From the NCBI GenBank assembly GCA_947311265.1, contig CAMZKQ010000078.1, forward strand, positions 1-30,333: a stretch of 30,333 nt of DNA, written 5' to 3'. Positions 16,935-24,912 of the stretch are shown piece after piece. A program made the translations under genes and the position numbers. The DNA is from an uncultured Chlorobiota bacterium. Lineage in GTDB: Bacteria; Bacteroidota; Bacteroidia; Bacteroidales; JAADGE01. The notes under the pieces were generated by a model. That model searched no databases, was not told the DNA's origin, and saw only the letters and a list, made by a program, of their open reading frames with translations. The number at the start of each line of letters is the position of its first letter. Position 1 is the first letter of the stretch.

Positions 16935-18836
16935 TTAAAACTTTCGATATTTACCTGCATAGCCTTTTTTGAAAGGCTTTTTGTCTGCTCTTTTTAGCTG
17001 CTGTTGTTTTTGTTGCTCTGTTCTGGCAAATAATTTTTCGACCAAATCGTTGCGTTGCATTTTTTTTAGCTGCGATTTAATCCGCCCGTGATATTCTCTT
17101 TTGTGCCAAAAGAAAAACATTCTTTGATTTAGTTTTTCCTCCTTGCTGCGTGGCGTGTACATGGGGAGTAGTGTATATGGGTGAAATCCTGAATAGAAAA
17201 TAACGGTAGCCACGGTCATTGGTGTCGGTGTAAAATCTTGAACTTGCTCTAACTTAAACTCGAGTGCCTTTGTTTCGGCAGCCAATTCTGCCATAGCAGT
17301 ATCTGTGCTGCCGGGGTGGCTCGAAATAAAGTAGGGAATAAGCTGCTGTTTCATGCCTGTTTCGCTATTTATTTTATCGAAAAGCGATTTAAACTTATAA
17401 AAAAGGGAAAAAGAAGGCTTACGCATTACTTTTAGCACCTTGTCGGAAGTGTGTTCGGGGGCAATTTTCAGTCGCCCAGAAACATGATTTTTTATTAATT
17501 CCTCGGCATATTCTTTGTGGTTGCCTGTAATTTCGCCCTCTCTATTAATAAGCATATCGTAGCGAACCCCACTACCAATAAATGCTTTTTTAACGCCTTC
17601 CATGTCGTTTACTTTTTTGTAAATTTGAGTAAGTGCCGAGTGGTCGGTATTTAGGTTAGCACATATTTTGGGGTGTATGCACGATGGGCGTTTACAGGGT
17701 TCACAGAGGGATAAATCTGTCCCTTTCATTTTATACATATTTGCCGAGGGGCCTCCAATATCGGAAAGGTAGCCTTTAAAATCGGGCATTTGGGTAACTT
17801 GCTTTACCTCTTTAAGTATTGATTTTTCGGAACGGCTAGTAATAAATTTCCCTTGGTGTGCTGATATTGTGCAAAAACTACAGCCCCCGAAACAGCCTCT
17901 GTGCGTATTTACCGAAAATTTTATCATTTCGTAGGCTGGGATTGCTCCTCTTTTTCTGTATTTAGGGTGTGGCATTCGTGTATATGGCAGGTCATATACT
18001 TTATCGCTTTCTTTTTCCGTTGACGTTTTTCTTGGTGGATTTATTATGATTGTTTTATCAAAAATGTCTTGCGTTAGTGTTTTGGCATGAATCTTGTTAC
18101 TCTCGGTTTCAATGTGTTTAAAGTTGTCGGCAAATTTTTTCTTGTCTTTTAAACATTCAGAGTGAGAAAACAGCGGGTATGTTTCCGATTTTTTACCTGC
18201 TGTTTTTTTCCCTTTTTCTACAATTACAGCCGTTTGCGGGATATTTAATAAGGTTTCCACTCTCACTCCTCTGTCCAGCAGTTTTGCAATTTCGACAATC
18301 GTTTTTTCCCCGTGTCCATAAGCAAGTAAATCTGCTCCTGTGTCGTGTAAAATACTCGGTTTCAGCTCGTCTTTCCAGTAATCATAATGGGTAAGCCGGC
18401 GTAGTGAGGCTTCTATTCCCCCAATAATTAGTGGTGTTTCAGGGAAGAAATCTTTTAGGATTTTTGAGTAAACAGTTGTGGCATAGTCAGGGCGAAACCC
18501 TGCTTTTCCGTCTGGAGTGTAGGCATCATTAGCCCTCAAACGGCGTGCCGCCGTATAGTGGTTTACCATGGAATCCATATTACCAGCTGTAACACCAAAG
18601 AATAGGCGAGGTGTACCTAATTTTTTAAAATCTCGCAAATCGTCTTGCCAGTTGGGTTGTGGTACAATTGCGACTCTAAACCCTTCGTTTTCAAGCACTC
18701 TGCCAATAACTGCTGCACCAAATGCAGGGTGGTCCACGTAAGCATCTCCGCTAAAAATTATTATATCAAGTTCTTCCCAGCCCCTGCGTTTTACTTCTTT
18801 TAAGGTGGTGGGTAGCCAATTATCTAAATTATACAT
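16935..18836 (-). CDS. ygiQ: YgiQ family radical SAM protein
   Basis: A 633-residue cytoplasmic protein of the YgiQ (UPF0313) family. The N-terminal domain begins with LDIIIFSGDAYVDHPAFGAAVIGRVLE, a cobalamin-domain-like fold of the family; a DxHxxG cobalamin-ligand motif is not seen. The radical SAM core starts near residue 305 with THRGCFGGCSFCTIS; Cys315, Cys319 and Cys322 form the CxxxCxxC that binds the [4Fe-4S] cluster. The segment GRLKIAPEHTSDKVLKVMRKPS is also typical. The C-terminus is a basic, Gln- and Lys-rich tail (residues 600-633). The length is normal for the family. The substrate of YgiQ proteins is not established to my knowledge. It is transcribed alone and is convergent with the fumarylacetoacetase gene across the terminator at 16859. 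Confidence 0.95.
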   Translation of the reverse strand: MYNLDNWLPTTLKEVKRRGWEELDIIIFSGDAYVDHPAFGAAVIGRVLENEGFRVAIVPQPNWQDDLRDFKKLGTPRLFFGVTAGNMDSMVNHYTAARRLRANDAYTPDGKAGFRPDYATTVYSKILKDFFPETPLIIGGIEASLRRLTHYDYWKDELKPSILHDTGADLLAYGHGEKTIVEIAKLLDRGVRVETLLNIPQTAVIVEKGKKTAGKKSETYPLFSHSECLKDKKKFADNFKHIETESNKIHAKTLTQDIFDKTIIINPPRKTSTEKESDKVYDLPYTRMPHPKYRKRGAIPAYEMIKFSVNTHRGCFGGCSFCTISAHQGKFITSRSEKSILKEVKQVTQMPDFKGYLSDIGGPSANMYKMKGTDLSLCEPCKRPSCIHPKICANLNTDHSALTQIYKKVNDMEGVKKAFIGSGVRYDMLINREGEITGNHKEYAEELIKNHVSGRLKIAPEHTSDKVLKVMRKPSFSLFYKFKSLFDKINSETGMKQQLIPYFISSHPGSTDTAMAELAAETKALEFKLEQVQDFTPTPMTVATVIFYSGFHPYTLLPMYTPRSKEEKLNQRMFFFWHKREYHGRIKSQLKKMQRNDLVEKLFARTEQQKQQQLKRADKKPFKKGYAGKYRKF

Positions 18837-18865
18837 TTTTTAATTTAAGTGTGATTGTGTAAGGC

Positions 18866-18892
18866 TAAAAAAGATGCCCTCCGTTCTGGAGG
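18866..18892 (-). terminator. possible terminator of the Rpn remnant
   Basis: Read on the minus strand, CCTCC, loop AGAAC, GGAGG is followed by GCATC and six Ts. The stem is only 5 bp and the T run is displaced by a few bases, so strength is doubtful. It lies just downstream of the broken nuclease-family gene, where its terminator would be. Confidence 0.4.
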
Positions 18893-18905
18893 ATTTTAAT
18901 TGTGG

Positions 18906-19110
18906 CTATAAGCTATTTATTTCACTTTTAGTTAGCCCTATGTTATTTCCTGCATTAATGAAAGTTCCATTCCTTTTGCTTTCATTTTAATTGCCACTTT
19001 TAATTGGGTTTTTCTCTGGCCTTGTTCAACGGCCTCTTCTCTTACTGTATCAATTGAGTTTTTAATAGCTCGGTAGCAATAGCGTCCTAAACGTTTTTTT
19101 AAGAATAAAA
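18906..19110 (-). pseudogene. C-terminal remnant of an Rpn/PD-(D/E)XK nuclease-family transposase-like gene
   Basis: On the minus strand a frame reads KNSIDTVREEAVEQGQ, then KVAIKMKAKGMELSLMQEIT, then TAG at 18940-18938. Two bases on, the next frame gives GLTKSEINSL and a stop at 18908-18906. Together this matches the usual C-terminus of Rpn (recombination-promoting nuclease) family proteins, A-K-M-x-x-x-G-x-x-x-x-x-I-x-x-I-T-G-L-x-x-x-E-I-x-x-L, split by a frameshift. The catalytic N-terminal domain is missing: upstream sequence degenerates near 19110, at the edge of the IS4-type remnant. The gene is dead. An insertion at its 5' end followed by decay would explain the arrangement, but that is inference. 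Confidence 0.6.
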
Positions 19111-19143
19111 AAGGAAGGGTAATTTTTCCTCAAAATAATTAAC

Positions 19144-19460
19144 TTTGAGGTTGAACCAAAGCAAACCCTTTCTTATGACAAATATAAACTTATTTTTTCA
19201 AATACTAAGCAAATTAGACAAATCAATTTTCAAAAAACTTGTAAAAGAGAACCAAACCGACGAACATCAAAAAGGGTTTAACTCTTGGACACATTTAATT
19301 TCGATGCTTTTCGGACAATTTGCAAATAGCAAATCTAAATCAGCTTGGGGTAAGTAAAGCTCCTTCTAAATCAAGTATCAGCTATCTGAATAAACGGCGG
19401 GACTGGACATTATTCAGAGGTTACTATTATGAGCTATCAAAACATTTAGGACAGCATTGA
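19144..19460 (+). pseudogene. remnant of an IS4-family transposase (DUF4372 N-terminus)
   Basis: From the ATG at 19175 the frame encodes about 60 residues, with LDKSIFKKLVKENQTD and then GFNSWTHLISMLFGQFA, matching the N-terminal DUF4372 domain of IS4-family DDE transposases. It ends at TAA (19355). The next part of the protein continues in another frame from 19350 to TGA at 19458 (VSKAPSKSSISYLNKRRDW, then FRGYYYELSKHLGQH). Against the family pattern, about twenty residues (the VRDISNGLRS region) are missing at the junction. Everything after the LGQH segment, including the DDE catalytic core, is absent. CCTCAAA (19128-19134) and TTTGAGG (19144-19150), inverted, lie just upstream and may belong to the left end. 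A non-functional scar. Confidence 0.75.
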
Positions 19461-19485
19461 AGCCAGATTATTTAATCTGGCTTTT
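19461..19485 (+). terminator. Rho-independent terminator after the IS remnant
   Basis: AGCCAGATTA (19461-19470) pairs perfectly with TAATCTGGCT (19473-19482), followed by TTT. It begins immediately after the TGA of the transposase remnant. It may be the original terminator of the element or a roadblock protecting the downstream thioesterase promoter. Confidence 0.65.
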
Positions 19486-19523
19486 AAATGGGTTTTGCAA
19501 TACAGCGTATATTTTAGTCAATT

Positions 19524-19555
19524 ATTGTAATAAGAAAATTTAAATTATAACTTTG
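19524..19555 (+). promoter_or_regulatory. Bacteroidota-type promoter of the thioesterase gene
   Basis: ATTG at 19524-19527, 20 bases of spacer, then TAACTTTG at 19548-19555. The second box is an exact match to TAnnTTTG and the spacing is right for the Bacteroidota primary sigma factor; the first box has one mismatch to TTTG. Transcription would start near 19562, leaving a leader of about 50 bases. This leader includes a small hairpin, TCAGC-GAAA-GCTGA at 19587-19600, just ahead of the ATG at 19612. Confidence 0.6.
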
Positions 19556-19611
19556 TTTAAAATAGTAACGATAAGTAATAAAAAAATCAGCGAAAGCTGA
19601 ATTATATAGAT

Positions 19612-20001
19612 ATGGATTTTCTTTTTAGTACGGCATTTAAAGTTAGGGATTATGAATGCGATTTGCAGGGTATTGTAAATAATTCGGTGTATCTTAATTA
19701 TTTTGAGCATACTCGCCATGAGTTTTTGAAGCACATTGGGTTTGATTTTGCGAGGCTGCATAAAGAGCAGATAGACCCCGTTGTTTACAGGGCAGAGCTT
19801 GATTATAAATTGCCTCTAAAAAGTGGCGATGAATTTTTAAGCACAATTAATATTGAGCCAAAAGGGCATTTGAAATTAATTTTTGACCAGAAAATCTTTC
19901 GGAAAAAAGATGGTAAACTGATGATGCAGGGGCTTATAACGGCAGTAATTCTTAAAAATGGTAAGCCCATTAGACCAACGCTATTTACTGAGCGGTTTTA
20001 G
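19612..20001 (+). CDS. acyl-CoA thioesterase, 4-hydroxybenzoyl-CoA thioesterase (hotdog) family
   Basis: A 129-residue single-domain hotdog protein of the YbgC/FadM type. These proteins hydrolyse acyl-CoA thioesters in the cytoplasm as tetramers. The family motif is clear near the N-terminus: VRDYECDLQGIVNNSVYLNYFEHTR, in which Asp17 is the catalytic acid in the D-x-x-G-x-V-N-N pattern. A hydrophobic central helix and the strands YRAELDYKLPLKSGDEF and KGHLKLIFDQKIFRK complete the fold. Length is typical. Substrate chain length cannot be told. It is convergent with the UbiB-like gene (13 bases between stops). It has its own promoter after the transposase remnant, so it is probably transcribed alone. 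Confidence 0.9.
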   Translation: MDFLFSTAFKVRDYECDLQGIVNNSVYLNYFEHTRHEFLKHIGFDFARLHKEQIDPVVYRAELDYKLPLKSGDEFLSTINIEPKGHLKLIFDQKIFRKKDGKLMMQGLITAVILKNGKPIRPTLFTERF

Positions 20002-20014
20002 TGTCTATTTTGTG

Positions 20015-21331
20015 TTAAAGTATCCCAAAATTTTTATTCATAATTTCGTGGTGTGTATTTATTTTTGCTCCTAATCGGCTTAGGATAGAGTACATTCCAA
20101 AGTAGGTGCGATTGAGGTAAATAGCATCTTTTACACCACGGGCAGCATTTGCATTTTTAAGCGTTTTGTTGTGTTTGTATTTTTCGCCAAGTTCAAACAT
20201 AGCCTCTAGTATTTTTGAGTTGCCGAAATCAAAATAACCTGTTTTAAAAGGTTTTCGTACAATTTCGACAAGGTCGTCGAACATTTTTATAAAGAGTTCT
20301 CTTTCTTGGGGCGTATCCTTTTCAATAATCATATTCATATTTTTATAAATCTGATTAATTTCTTCCCTGTCCTTTTTGGGGTTCAAAAGTACAATCTTAA
20401 AGTAGGGTTCGTATAAATAATGGGGGATTTCTTTAACGGCCCCAAAATCAATAACGCAAAGTTTATTTTCGGGCGTAATTATAAAATTTCCGGCATGTGG
20501 GTCGGCATGAAACTTTTTCATTTTGTGCATTTGGAAACTATAAAAATCCCAAATGGCCTGCCCTATTTTATTTCTTACTTCTTGTGGTTGGCTGGCTTTT
20601 GTAAATTTATCGAGCAGTGTGCCTTCTATCCACTCCATGGTAATTATCTTTTTGCTCGAAAATTTGGGGTAGTATTTTGGGAAACGTAAATTTTCGATAT
20701 GCTGGCAGGCTTCGCTTATTTCTATGGAACGTTGTAGTTCGCCCCTGTAATCGGTTTCTAATTTTAGCATATTTTCTACCTCCGAGGCGAAATAGTTTAG
20801 CTCTTCTTTGTTCATTTTCAGGAGCTTTACCGCTAGTGGCTTTACCATTTTTATATCTGCCTCTAGGCTATCTGCCACGCCAGGATATTGTATTTTTACT
20901 GCCAGTTTTTTGCCCTTTAATTGGGCAATATGTACCTGCCCAATGGAGGCTGCATTTTCCGCATTTTTTTTAAACTTATCAAAAATTTCTTTGGGCGATT
21001 TACCAAATTCTTTGCGGAAAGTTTTTACAATAAGCTGGTACGAAAGGGGAGTGGCAGAGTATTGTGCCATCGAAAATTGCTCGGTATAGGCTTGCGGAAG
21101 GGCATCATTCATACTCATCATTTGGGCAATTTTTAAAGCTCCGCCTTTTAGTTCGCTTAGTGCTTCGTAAATGTCCTCGGCATTGTCTTTATCTAGCTGT
21201 TTTCTATCCGTTTTTTTAAAGATATTTTTAGAGTAATGTTTGGCATAATTGCCCGATACTTTTATGCCTGTGCCTATAAGTTTTGCTGCTCGGTGTATTT
21301 TTTTTGTTGGGATTTTTTTGTACTCTTTCAT
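20015..21331 (-). CDS. UbiB/ABC1/AarF family atypical kinase
   Basis: A 438-residue ABC1 (ADCK/UbiB) family protein. The family-specific N-terminal motif appears as LKGGALKIAQMMSM at residues 61-74, the KxGQ element being KIAQ here. The Ala-rich loop that replaces the P-loop is ENAASIGQVH (125-134), followed by the nucleotide-binding Lys146 in AVKIQYPG. The kinase core has HADPHAGNF (275-283) and the metal-binding DFG at 295-297. No C-terminal membrane helices, unlike proteobacterial UbiB. UbiB family members act as ATPases needed for quinone synthesis or lipid handling. Bacteroidota use menaquinone, so a role in ubiquinone synthesis is unlikely, and the true role here is unknown. Single gene, with a long AT-rich leader shared with dnaA. 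Confidence 0.88.
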   Translation of the reverse strand: MKEYKKIPTKKIHRAAKLIGTGIKVSGNYAKHYSKNIFKKTDRKQLDKDNAEDIYEALSELKGGALKIAQMMSMNDALPQAYTEQFSMAQYSATPLSYQLIVKTFRKEFGKSPKEIFDKFKKNAENAASIGQVHIAQLKGKKLAVKIQYPGVADSLEADIKMVKPLAVKLLKMNKEELNYFASEVENMLKLETDYRGELQRSIEISEACQHIENLRFPKYYPKFSSKKIITMEWIEGTLLDKFTKASQPQEVRNKIGQAIWDFYSFQMHKMKKFHADPHAGNFIITPENKLCVIDFGAVKEIPHYLYEPYFKIVLLNPKKDREEINQIYKNMNMIIEKDTPQERELFIKMFDDLVEIVRKPFKTGYFDFGNSKILEAMFELGEKYKHNKTLKNANAARGVKDAIYLNRTYFGMYSILSRLGAKINTHHEIMNKNFGIL

Positions 21332-21832
21332 CTAATAAATTTAGGGTTTAGAAGGTGGTGTACCTTCGCTTTTCAAAATGTAAATCTAAGGATTAAATCT
21401 GTAATAATTAAGAGTTCAGCCCTTATTTTGTTTTAAAAAAGTAAAAACTTATAAAATTGTATAAGGTTTTGTGTTGCAAGAAAAGGGGGAAATAAATTTG
21501 GAATTGTCAAAACCTAGTTTTGTAAAGTTTATCTTACATAGTGCTAATCATTCTAAACTACTAAATTATAGGATTTTAACATTTTAAAAAGAGCTATTTT
21601 TCTAATTACTAACAGTTTAACAGTTGTTGATGTTTTTAATAAAAGTAAAAGCCTGAAAATTAGGAAAATATATAATTTTTAGAAAAAAGTTCTAAAAAAG
21701 ATTTTGTTAGAACAATTTTTTTTCTAATCTTTACCAATGGAAACATACCCTTAATATAATATTTTATTACAGCGTTACGGAAATCCGGGAACATTTCCCT
21801 AACAAAGTATTAAAGACAACTTTAGACACAAT
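21332..21832. promoter_or_regulatory. AT-rich dnaA leader with repeated TTCTAA/TTAGAA sites
   Basis: This 501-base gap separates the divergent UbiB-like and dnaA genes and has no convincing ORF. The hexamer TTCTAA occurs at 21551, 21600, 21690 and 21722, and its complement TTAGAA at 21679 and 21707, all within 180 bases. Two pairs form inverted repeats: TTTTTAGAA (21676-21684) with TTCTAAAAA (21690-21698), and TTAGAA (21707-21712) with TTCTAA (21722-21727). Nearer the gene, GGAAAT (21779-21784) and ATTTCC (21793-21798) form another. A possible -7 box TAGTTTTG lies at 21515-21522, with TTTG at 21497, but the 14-base spacing is short. No TTATCCACA DnaA box was found, so an origin is not supported. 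Confidence 0.5.
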
Positions 21833-23259
21833 ATGAGAGAGAGTCATGAGGTTGTGTGGAATAACTGTCTGCGAATTATCAAAGACATTATTCCGCCAAC
21901 GAGTTACAACACGTGGTTTCGCCCAGTTAAATCAAGTAAACTGGAAAGAAACGTACTTACAATTTCCGTGCCAAGCACGTTTTTTTACGAGTACCTTGAA
22001 GAGCATTTTTTAGATTTGCTCAAAAAGGTAGTCCGGAAAGAACTTGGAGTAAACGCCCGCCTAGAGTATAGCATTATTGTTGATAACTCTAAGCAGGCAC
22101 GGTCTCGGCAAACGGTTCAGTATCCCGCAGGGAATGGTACAAAGATGCAAAATCGTCCCGTTAATGTGGCCATTAACAAAGAAGATGTGAAAAATCCATT
22201 TGTTATCCCAGGCATTCAGAAACTCAACATAAACCCACAGCTTAACCTGAACTATAATTTTGAAAATTATATTCAAGGCGACTGTAACCAATTGGGGCGT
22301 TCGGCAGGTTTGGCAGTAGCCGCAAACCCTGGCGGAACAGCCTTTAACCCGCTTTTTCTTTATGGAGAATCTGGTATGGGAAAAACCCATTTGTCGCAAG
22401 CCATTGGGATAGAAATTAAAGAAAAAAGTCCTGAAAAAGTAGTCCTTTACGTCTCGGCTAATAAATTTCAGACACAGTTTACCGAAGCCGCTCGCAACAA
22501 CAACCGCAACGATTTTATGCACTTTTACCAAATGATTGATGTGCTTATTATTGACGATGTACACGAATTTGCAGGCAAAAATGGAACGCAAGATACATTT
22601 TTCCACATATTTAACACTTACACCAAAGCGGAAAACAACTCATTTTAACCTCTGACCGTCCACCCGCCGAGCTTACAGGCTTAACCAAACGCCTTATTTC
22701 GAGGTTTAAATGGGGGCTAACTGCCGAAATTTCTGAGCCCGATGAGGATACCCGAAAAGCAATTTTGAAGAAAAAAGCACAACTTGATGGGGTGAAATTA
22801 TCAGATGAAATTATAAACTATCTGGCACAGCACCTTACCGGAAGTGTACGAGAGCTCGAAGGCACTCTTATCTCTTTGCTGGCACACGCCACACTTATGA
22901 AGCAAGAAATAACAATTACTACAGCTCATAATATGATTGGGAAACTGATTAAAAGGCGAAAAATTGAAATCTCAATCCCGGCAATTATAAAAGTAGTAAG
23001 TAGTTACTTTAACCTTACCCCCGAACTTTTACAAGCCAAAAGCAGGAAAAGAGAAATTGTACAGGCCAGGCAAATTGCCATTTATTTTTCTAAAAAAATG
23101 ACCAATTATTCGCTCTCTGCCATTGGTGCCGAAATGGGCGGGAAAAACCACGCCACCGTATTACACTCTTTTAAAACTGTGAAAAATATGATGGATACTG
23201 ATAAACAATTCAAAGCCCATGTTATTGAAATTGCAAAAGAATTAAATATGGCAGTTTAG
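21833..23259 (+). CDS. dnaA: chromosomal replication initiator DnaA, apparent -1 frameshift at about 22614
   Basis: DnaA binds the replication origin and melts it. The first frame runs from the ATG at 21833 and includes domain I (WNNCLRIIKDIIPPTSYNTWF) and the AAA+ domain III with Walker A GESGMGKT (178-185) and Walker B LIIDDVHEFAGK (238-249). After FFHIFN (residue 261) it turns into a nonsense tail ending at TAA 22646-22648. The true continuation, HLHQSGKQLILTSDRPPAELTG, begins at 22615 one frame back and runs to 23259. It includes the sensor segment SRFKWGL and the domain IV signature GGKNHATVLHS. Losing one C from AACCAC, leaving AACAC at 22613-22617, explains it. The joined protein is about 475 residues, normal length. 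DnaA is essential, so a sequence error is the likeliest cause. Confidence 0.95.
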
Positions 23260-23282
23260 GGTCTTCTTCAAAAGATAAGCCT

Positions 23283-23810
23283 ATGAAAACAGACCTTTTA
23301 GAAATTCTAAAAATAGATAGCTCTCGACTTATTGCCGACATGGCCACAAAAGTTGTTGGAAAAGACAAGACCCTTTTTCAGCAACTTTTGTTGCTTATGA
23401 GAGCCGAAGATGCTCCAATAAACTGGCGTGCCGCCAGAGTGGTCGAACTTGTTACAAATAAACACCCCAGCCTATTTTCCCCTTTTGCCAACCCAATTGC
23501 AAAAGAATTTTCTACATACAAAACCGATGGCTTAAAACGCTCCTTAGCCAAAGTATTCAGGAAGCACTTAGCCCAACTTACCGAAGAAAATACTGCAAGA
23601 TTAATTGGAACTTGCTTTGCTTACCTGACCTCTGGCAAAGAACCTGTGGCAGTAGAAGTAAACTGCATGCAGCTACTTTTCGATTTCACAAAATTACACC
23701 CAGAAATAGCCCCCGAGCTTAGAGCAACAATAGAATTACTGCTGCAAGAAAAAAGCAATTCCGCAGCCTTTTGCGGTAGAGCAAAGCAAATTTTGAGAAA
23801 GTTAGCTTGA
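23283..23810 (+). CDS. small alpha-helical (HEAT-like) protein, unknown function
   Basis: A 175-residue, wholly helical protein with no signal peptide and no cysteine or histidine clusters. Paired amphipathic helices such as WRAARVVELVTNKHPSLF, KRSLAKVFRKHL and LRATIELLLQEKSN followed by CGRAKQILRKLA suggest HEAT-like repeats. Similar short Bacteroidota proteins are, as I recall, sometimes labelled adenylosuccinate lyase, but no lyase motif is present here. It starts 23 bases after the dnaA stop on the same strand, so it may be cotranscribed. Function unknown. It ends with TGA, which shows that TGA is a normal stop in this genome. Confidence 0.75.
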   Translation: MKTDLLEILKIDSSRLIADMATKVVGKDKTLFQQLLLLMRAEDAPINWRAARVVELVTNKHPSLFSPFANPIAKEFSTYKTDGLKRSLAKVFRKHLAQLTEENTARLIGTCFAYLTSGKEPVAVEVNCMQLLFDFTKLHPEIAPELRATIELLLQEKSNSAAFCGRAKQILRKLA

Positions 23811-23875
23811 ACTTTTGGCACAACCAAAACTCAAATATTTACTTCCATTTTTCTTTCATAGTTTAAAATAAACTG

Positions 23876-23883
23876 TATTTTTG
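23876..23883 (+). promoter_or_regulatory. possible -7 element of the DHODH-like gene
   Basis: TATTTTTG matches TAnnTTTG exactly and lies 43 bases before the ATG at 23927. No TTTG is found at the proper distance upstream, so only half of a promoter is visible. Confidence 0.25.
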
Positions 23884-23926
23884 TAACTTAAAAACAAACG
23901 ATTGCTCAAAAATCAAAATCATAAAA

Positions 23927-24904
23927 ATGGCAAATTTAGAAACCACCTATTTAGGTCTGAAATTAAAAAATCCTATAATTGTAAGCAGTTCAGGATTAAC
24001 AAACTCGGCAGATAAAATTAAAAAGTTAGAACAGGCCGGAGCGGGTGCGGTGGTTATGAAATCGCTTTTTGAAGAGCAAATTAACCACGAAGCCGGACGA
24101 ATGATTGATGAGAGTGAGTACCCCGAAGCCGAAGAATATATTTATAATTATGTAAAGGAAAACTCGGTAAGCGAATACCTTAAAACAATAAAGGAAGCAA
24201 AAGCAGCCGTAAAAATACCGGTTATTGCAAGCATTAATTGTGCATCGGCAAAAGACTGGACTGGCTTTGCAAAGGAAATTCAAGAAGCCGGGGCTGATGC
24301 CTTGGAACTCAATATGCACATTATCCCAGTTACAAAATCTAGAGGCCCTGTGGAATTTGAGCAACTTTATTTCGACATAGTCGAAAAGGTAAAATCGCTT
24401 ATTTCGATACCCGTGGCTGTGAAAATTAGCTACCATTTTTCTAATATTCTTAATTTTGTACATCAGCTCGAGGCCAGAAAGGTAGAGGGCGTTGTGCTTT
24501 TTAACCGTTTCTACGAGCCAGATATTAATATAGACACTCTGAAATTTAGCACCTCAAAAATATTCAGTACCCCCGATGATATTCGCCACTCTTTACGCTG
24601 GATTGGCATTTTGAACAGCTTTAAAAACAGAATTGAAGTGTCTGCAACCACGGGGATACACAGTGCCGAAGGAGTAATTAAAATGTTACTTGCTGGTGCA
24701 GAAACCACCCAAATATGTTCTATCCTTTACAAAAATGATATTAACGAAATTGGAGTCATTTTAGATGAGCTAACTAAATGGATGGACGAAAAAAGTTTTG
24801 AAAAAATTGGCGATTTTAGAGGATTGCTAAGTTACAAATCGACAAAACACCCAGCGGTTTACGAACGTGCACAATTTATGAAATATTTTTCTAAGGTGGA
24901 GTAG
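23927..24904 (+). CDS. dihydroorotate dehydrogenase-like flavoprotein
   Basis: A 325-residue TIM-barrel protein that resembles class 1 dihydroorotate dehydrogenase (PyrD) and the PreA subunit. The N-terminus, TTYLGLKLKNPIIVSSSGLT, and AVVMKSLFEEQI with Lys45 match the FMN and substrate side of that family. A later VSATTGIHSAEGVIKMLLAGAET is the usual phosphate-binding end of the barrel. In class 1 enzymes the active-site loop reads N-x-x-C/S-P-N; here it is NMHIIPV at 129-135, with no Cys or Ser base. It is therefore unlikely to be a normal PyrD; a changed reaction or none is possible. The start fits, with a TATTTTTG box 43 bases upstream. It is separated from the dnaA pair by 116 bases and probably has its own promoter. 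Confidence 0.82.
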   Translation: MANLETTYLGLKLKNPIIVSSSGLTNSADKIKKLEQAGAGAVVMKSLFEEQINHEAGRMIDESEYPEAEEYIYNYVKENSVSEYLKTIKEAKAAVKIPVIASINCASAKDWTGFAKEIQEAGADALELNMHIIPVTKSRGPVEFEQLYFDIVEKVKSLISIPVAVKISYHFSNILNFVHQLEARKVEGVVLFNRFYEPDINIDTLKFSTSKIFSTPDDIRHSLRWIGILNSFKNRIEVSATTGIHSAEGVIKMLLAGAETTQICSILYKNDINEIGVILDELTKWMDEKSFEKIGDFRGLLSYKSTKHPAVYERAQFMKYFSKVE

Positions 24905-24912
24905 TAAAATTC

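Noticed and set aside
21332..21832. Replication origin next to dnaA
   Set aside because: No TTATCCACA-type boxes seen; AT-richness and inverted repeats alone are not enough, and Bacteroidota origins are often not beside dnaA.
22607..22620. Programmed -1 ribosomal frameshift in dnaA
   Set aside because: No X-XXY-YYZ slippery heptamer in the right frame; re-pairing of the Phe or Asn tRNA one base back would be poor, and a lost C in AACCAC is simpler.
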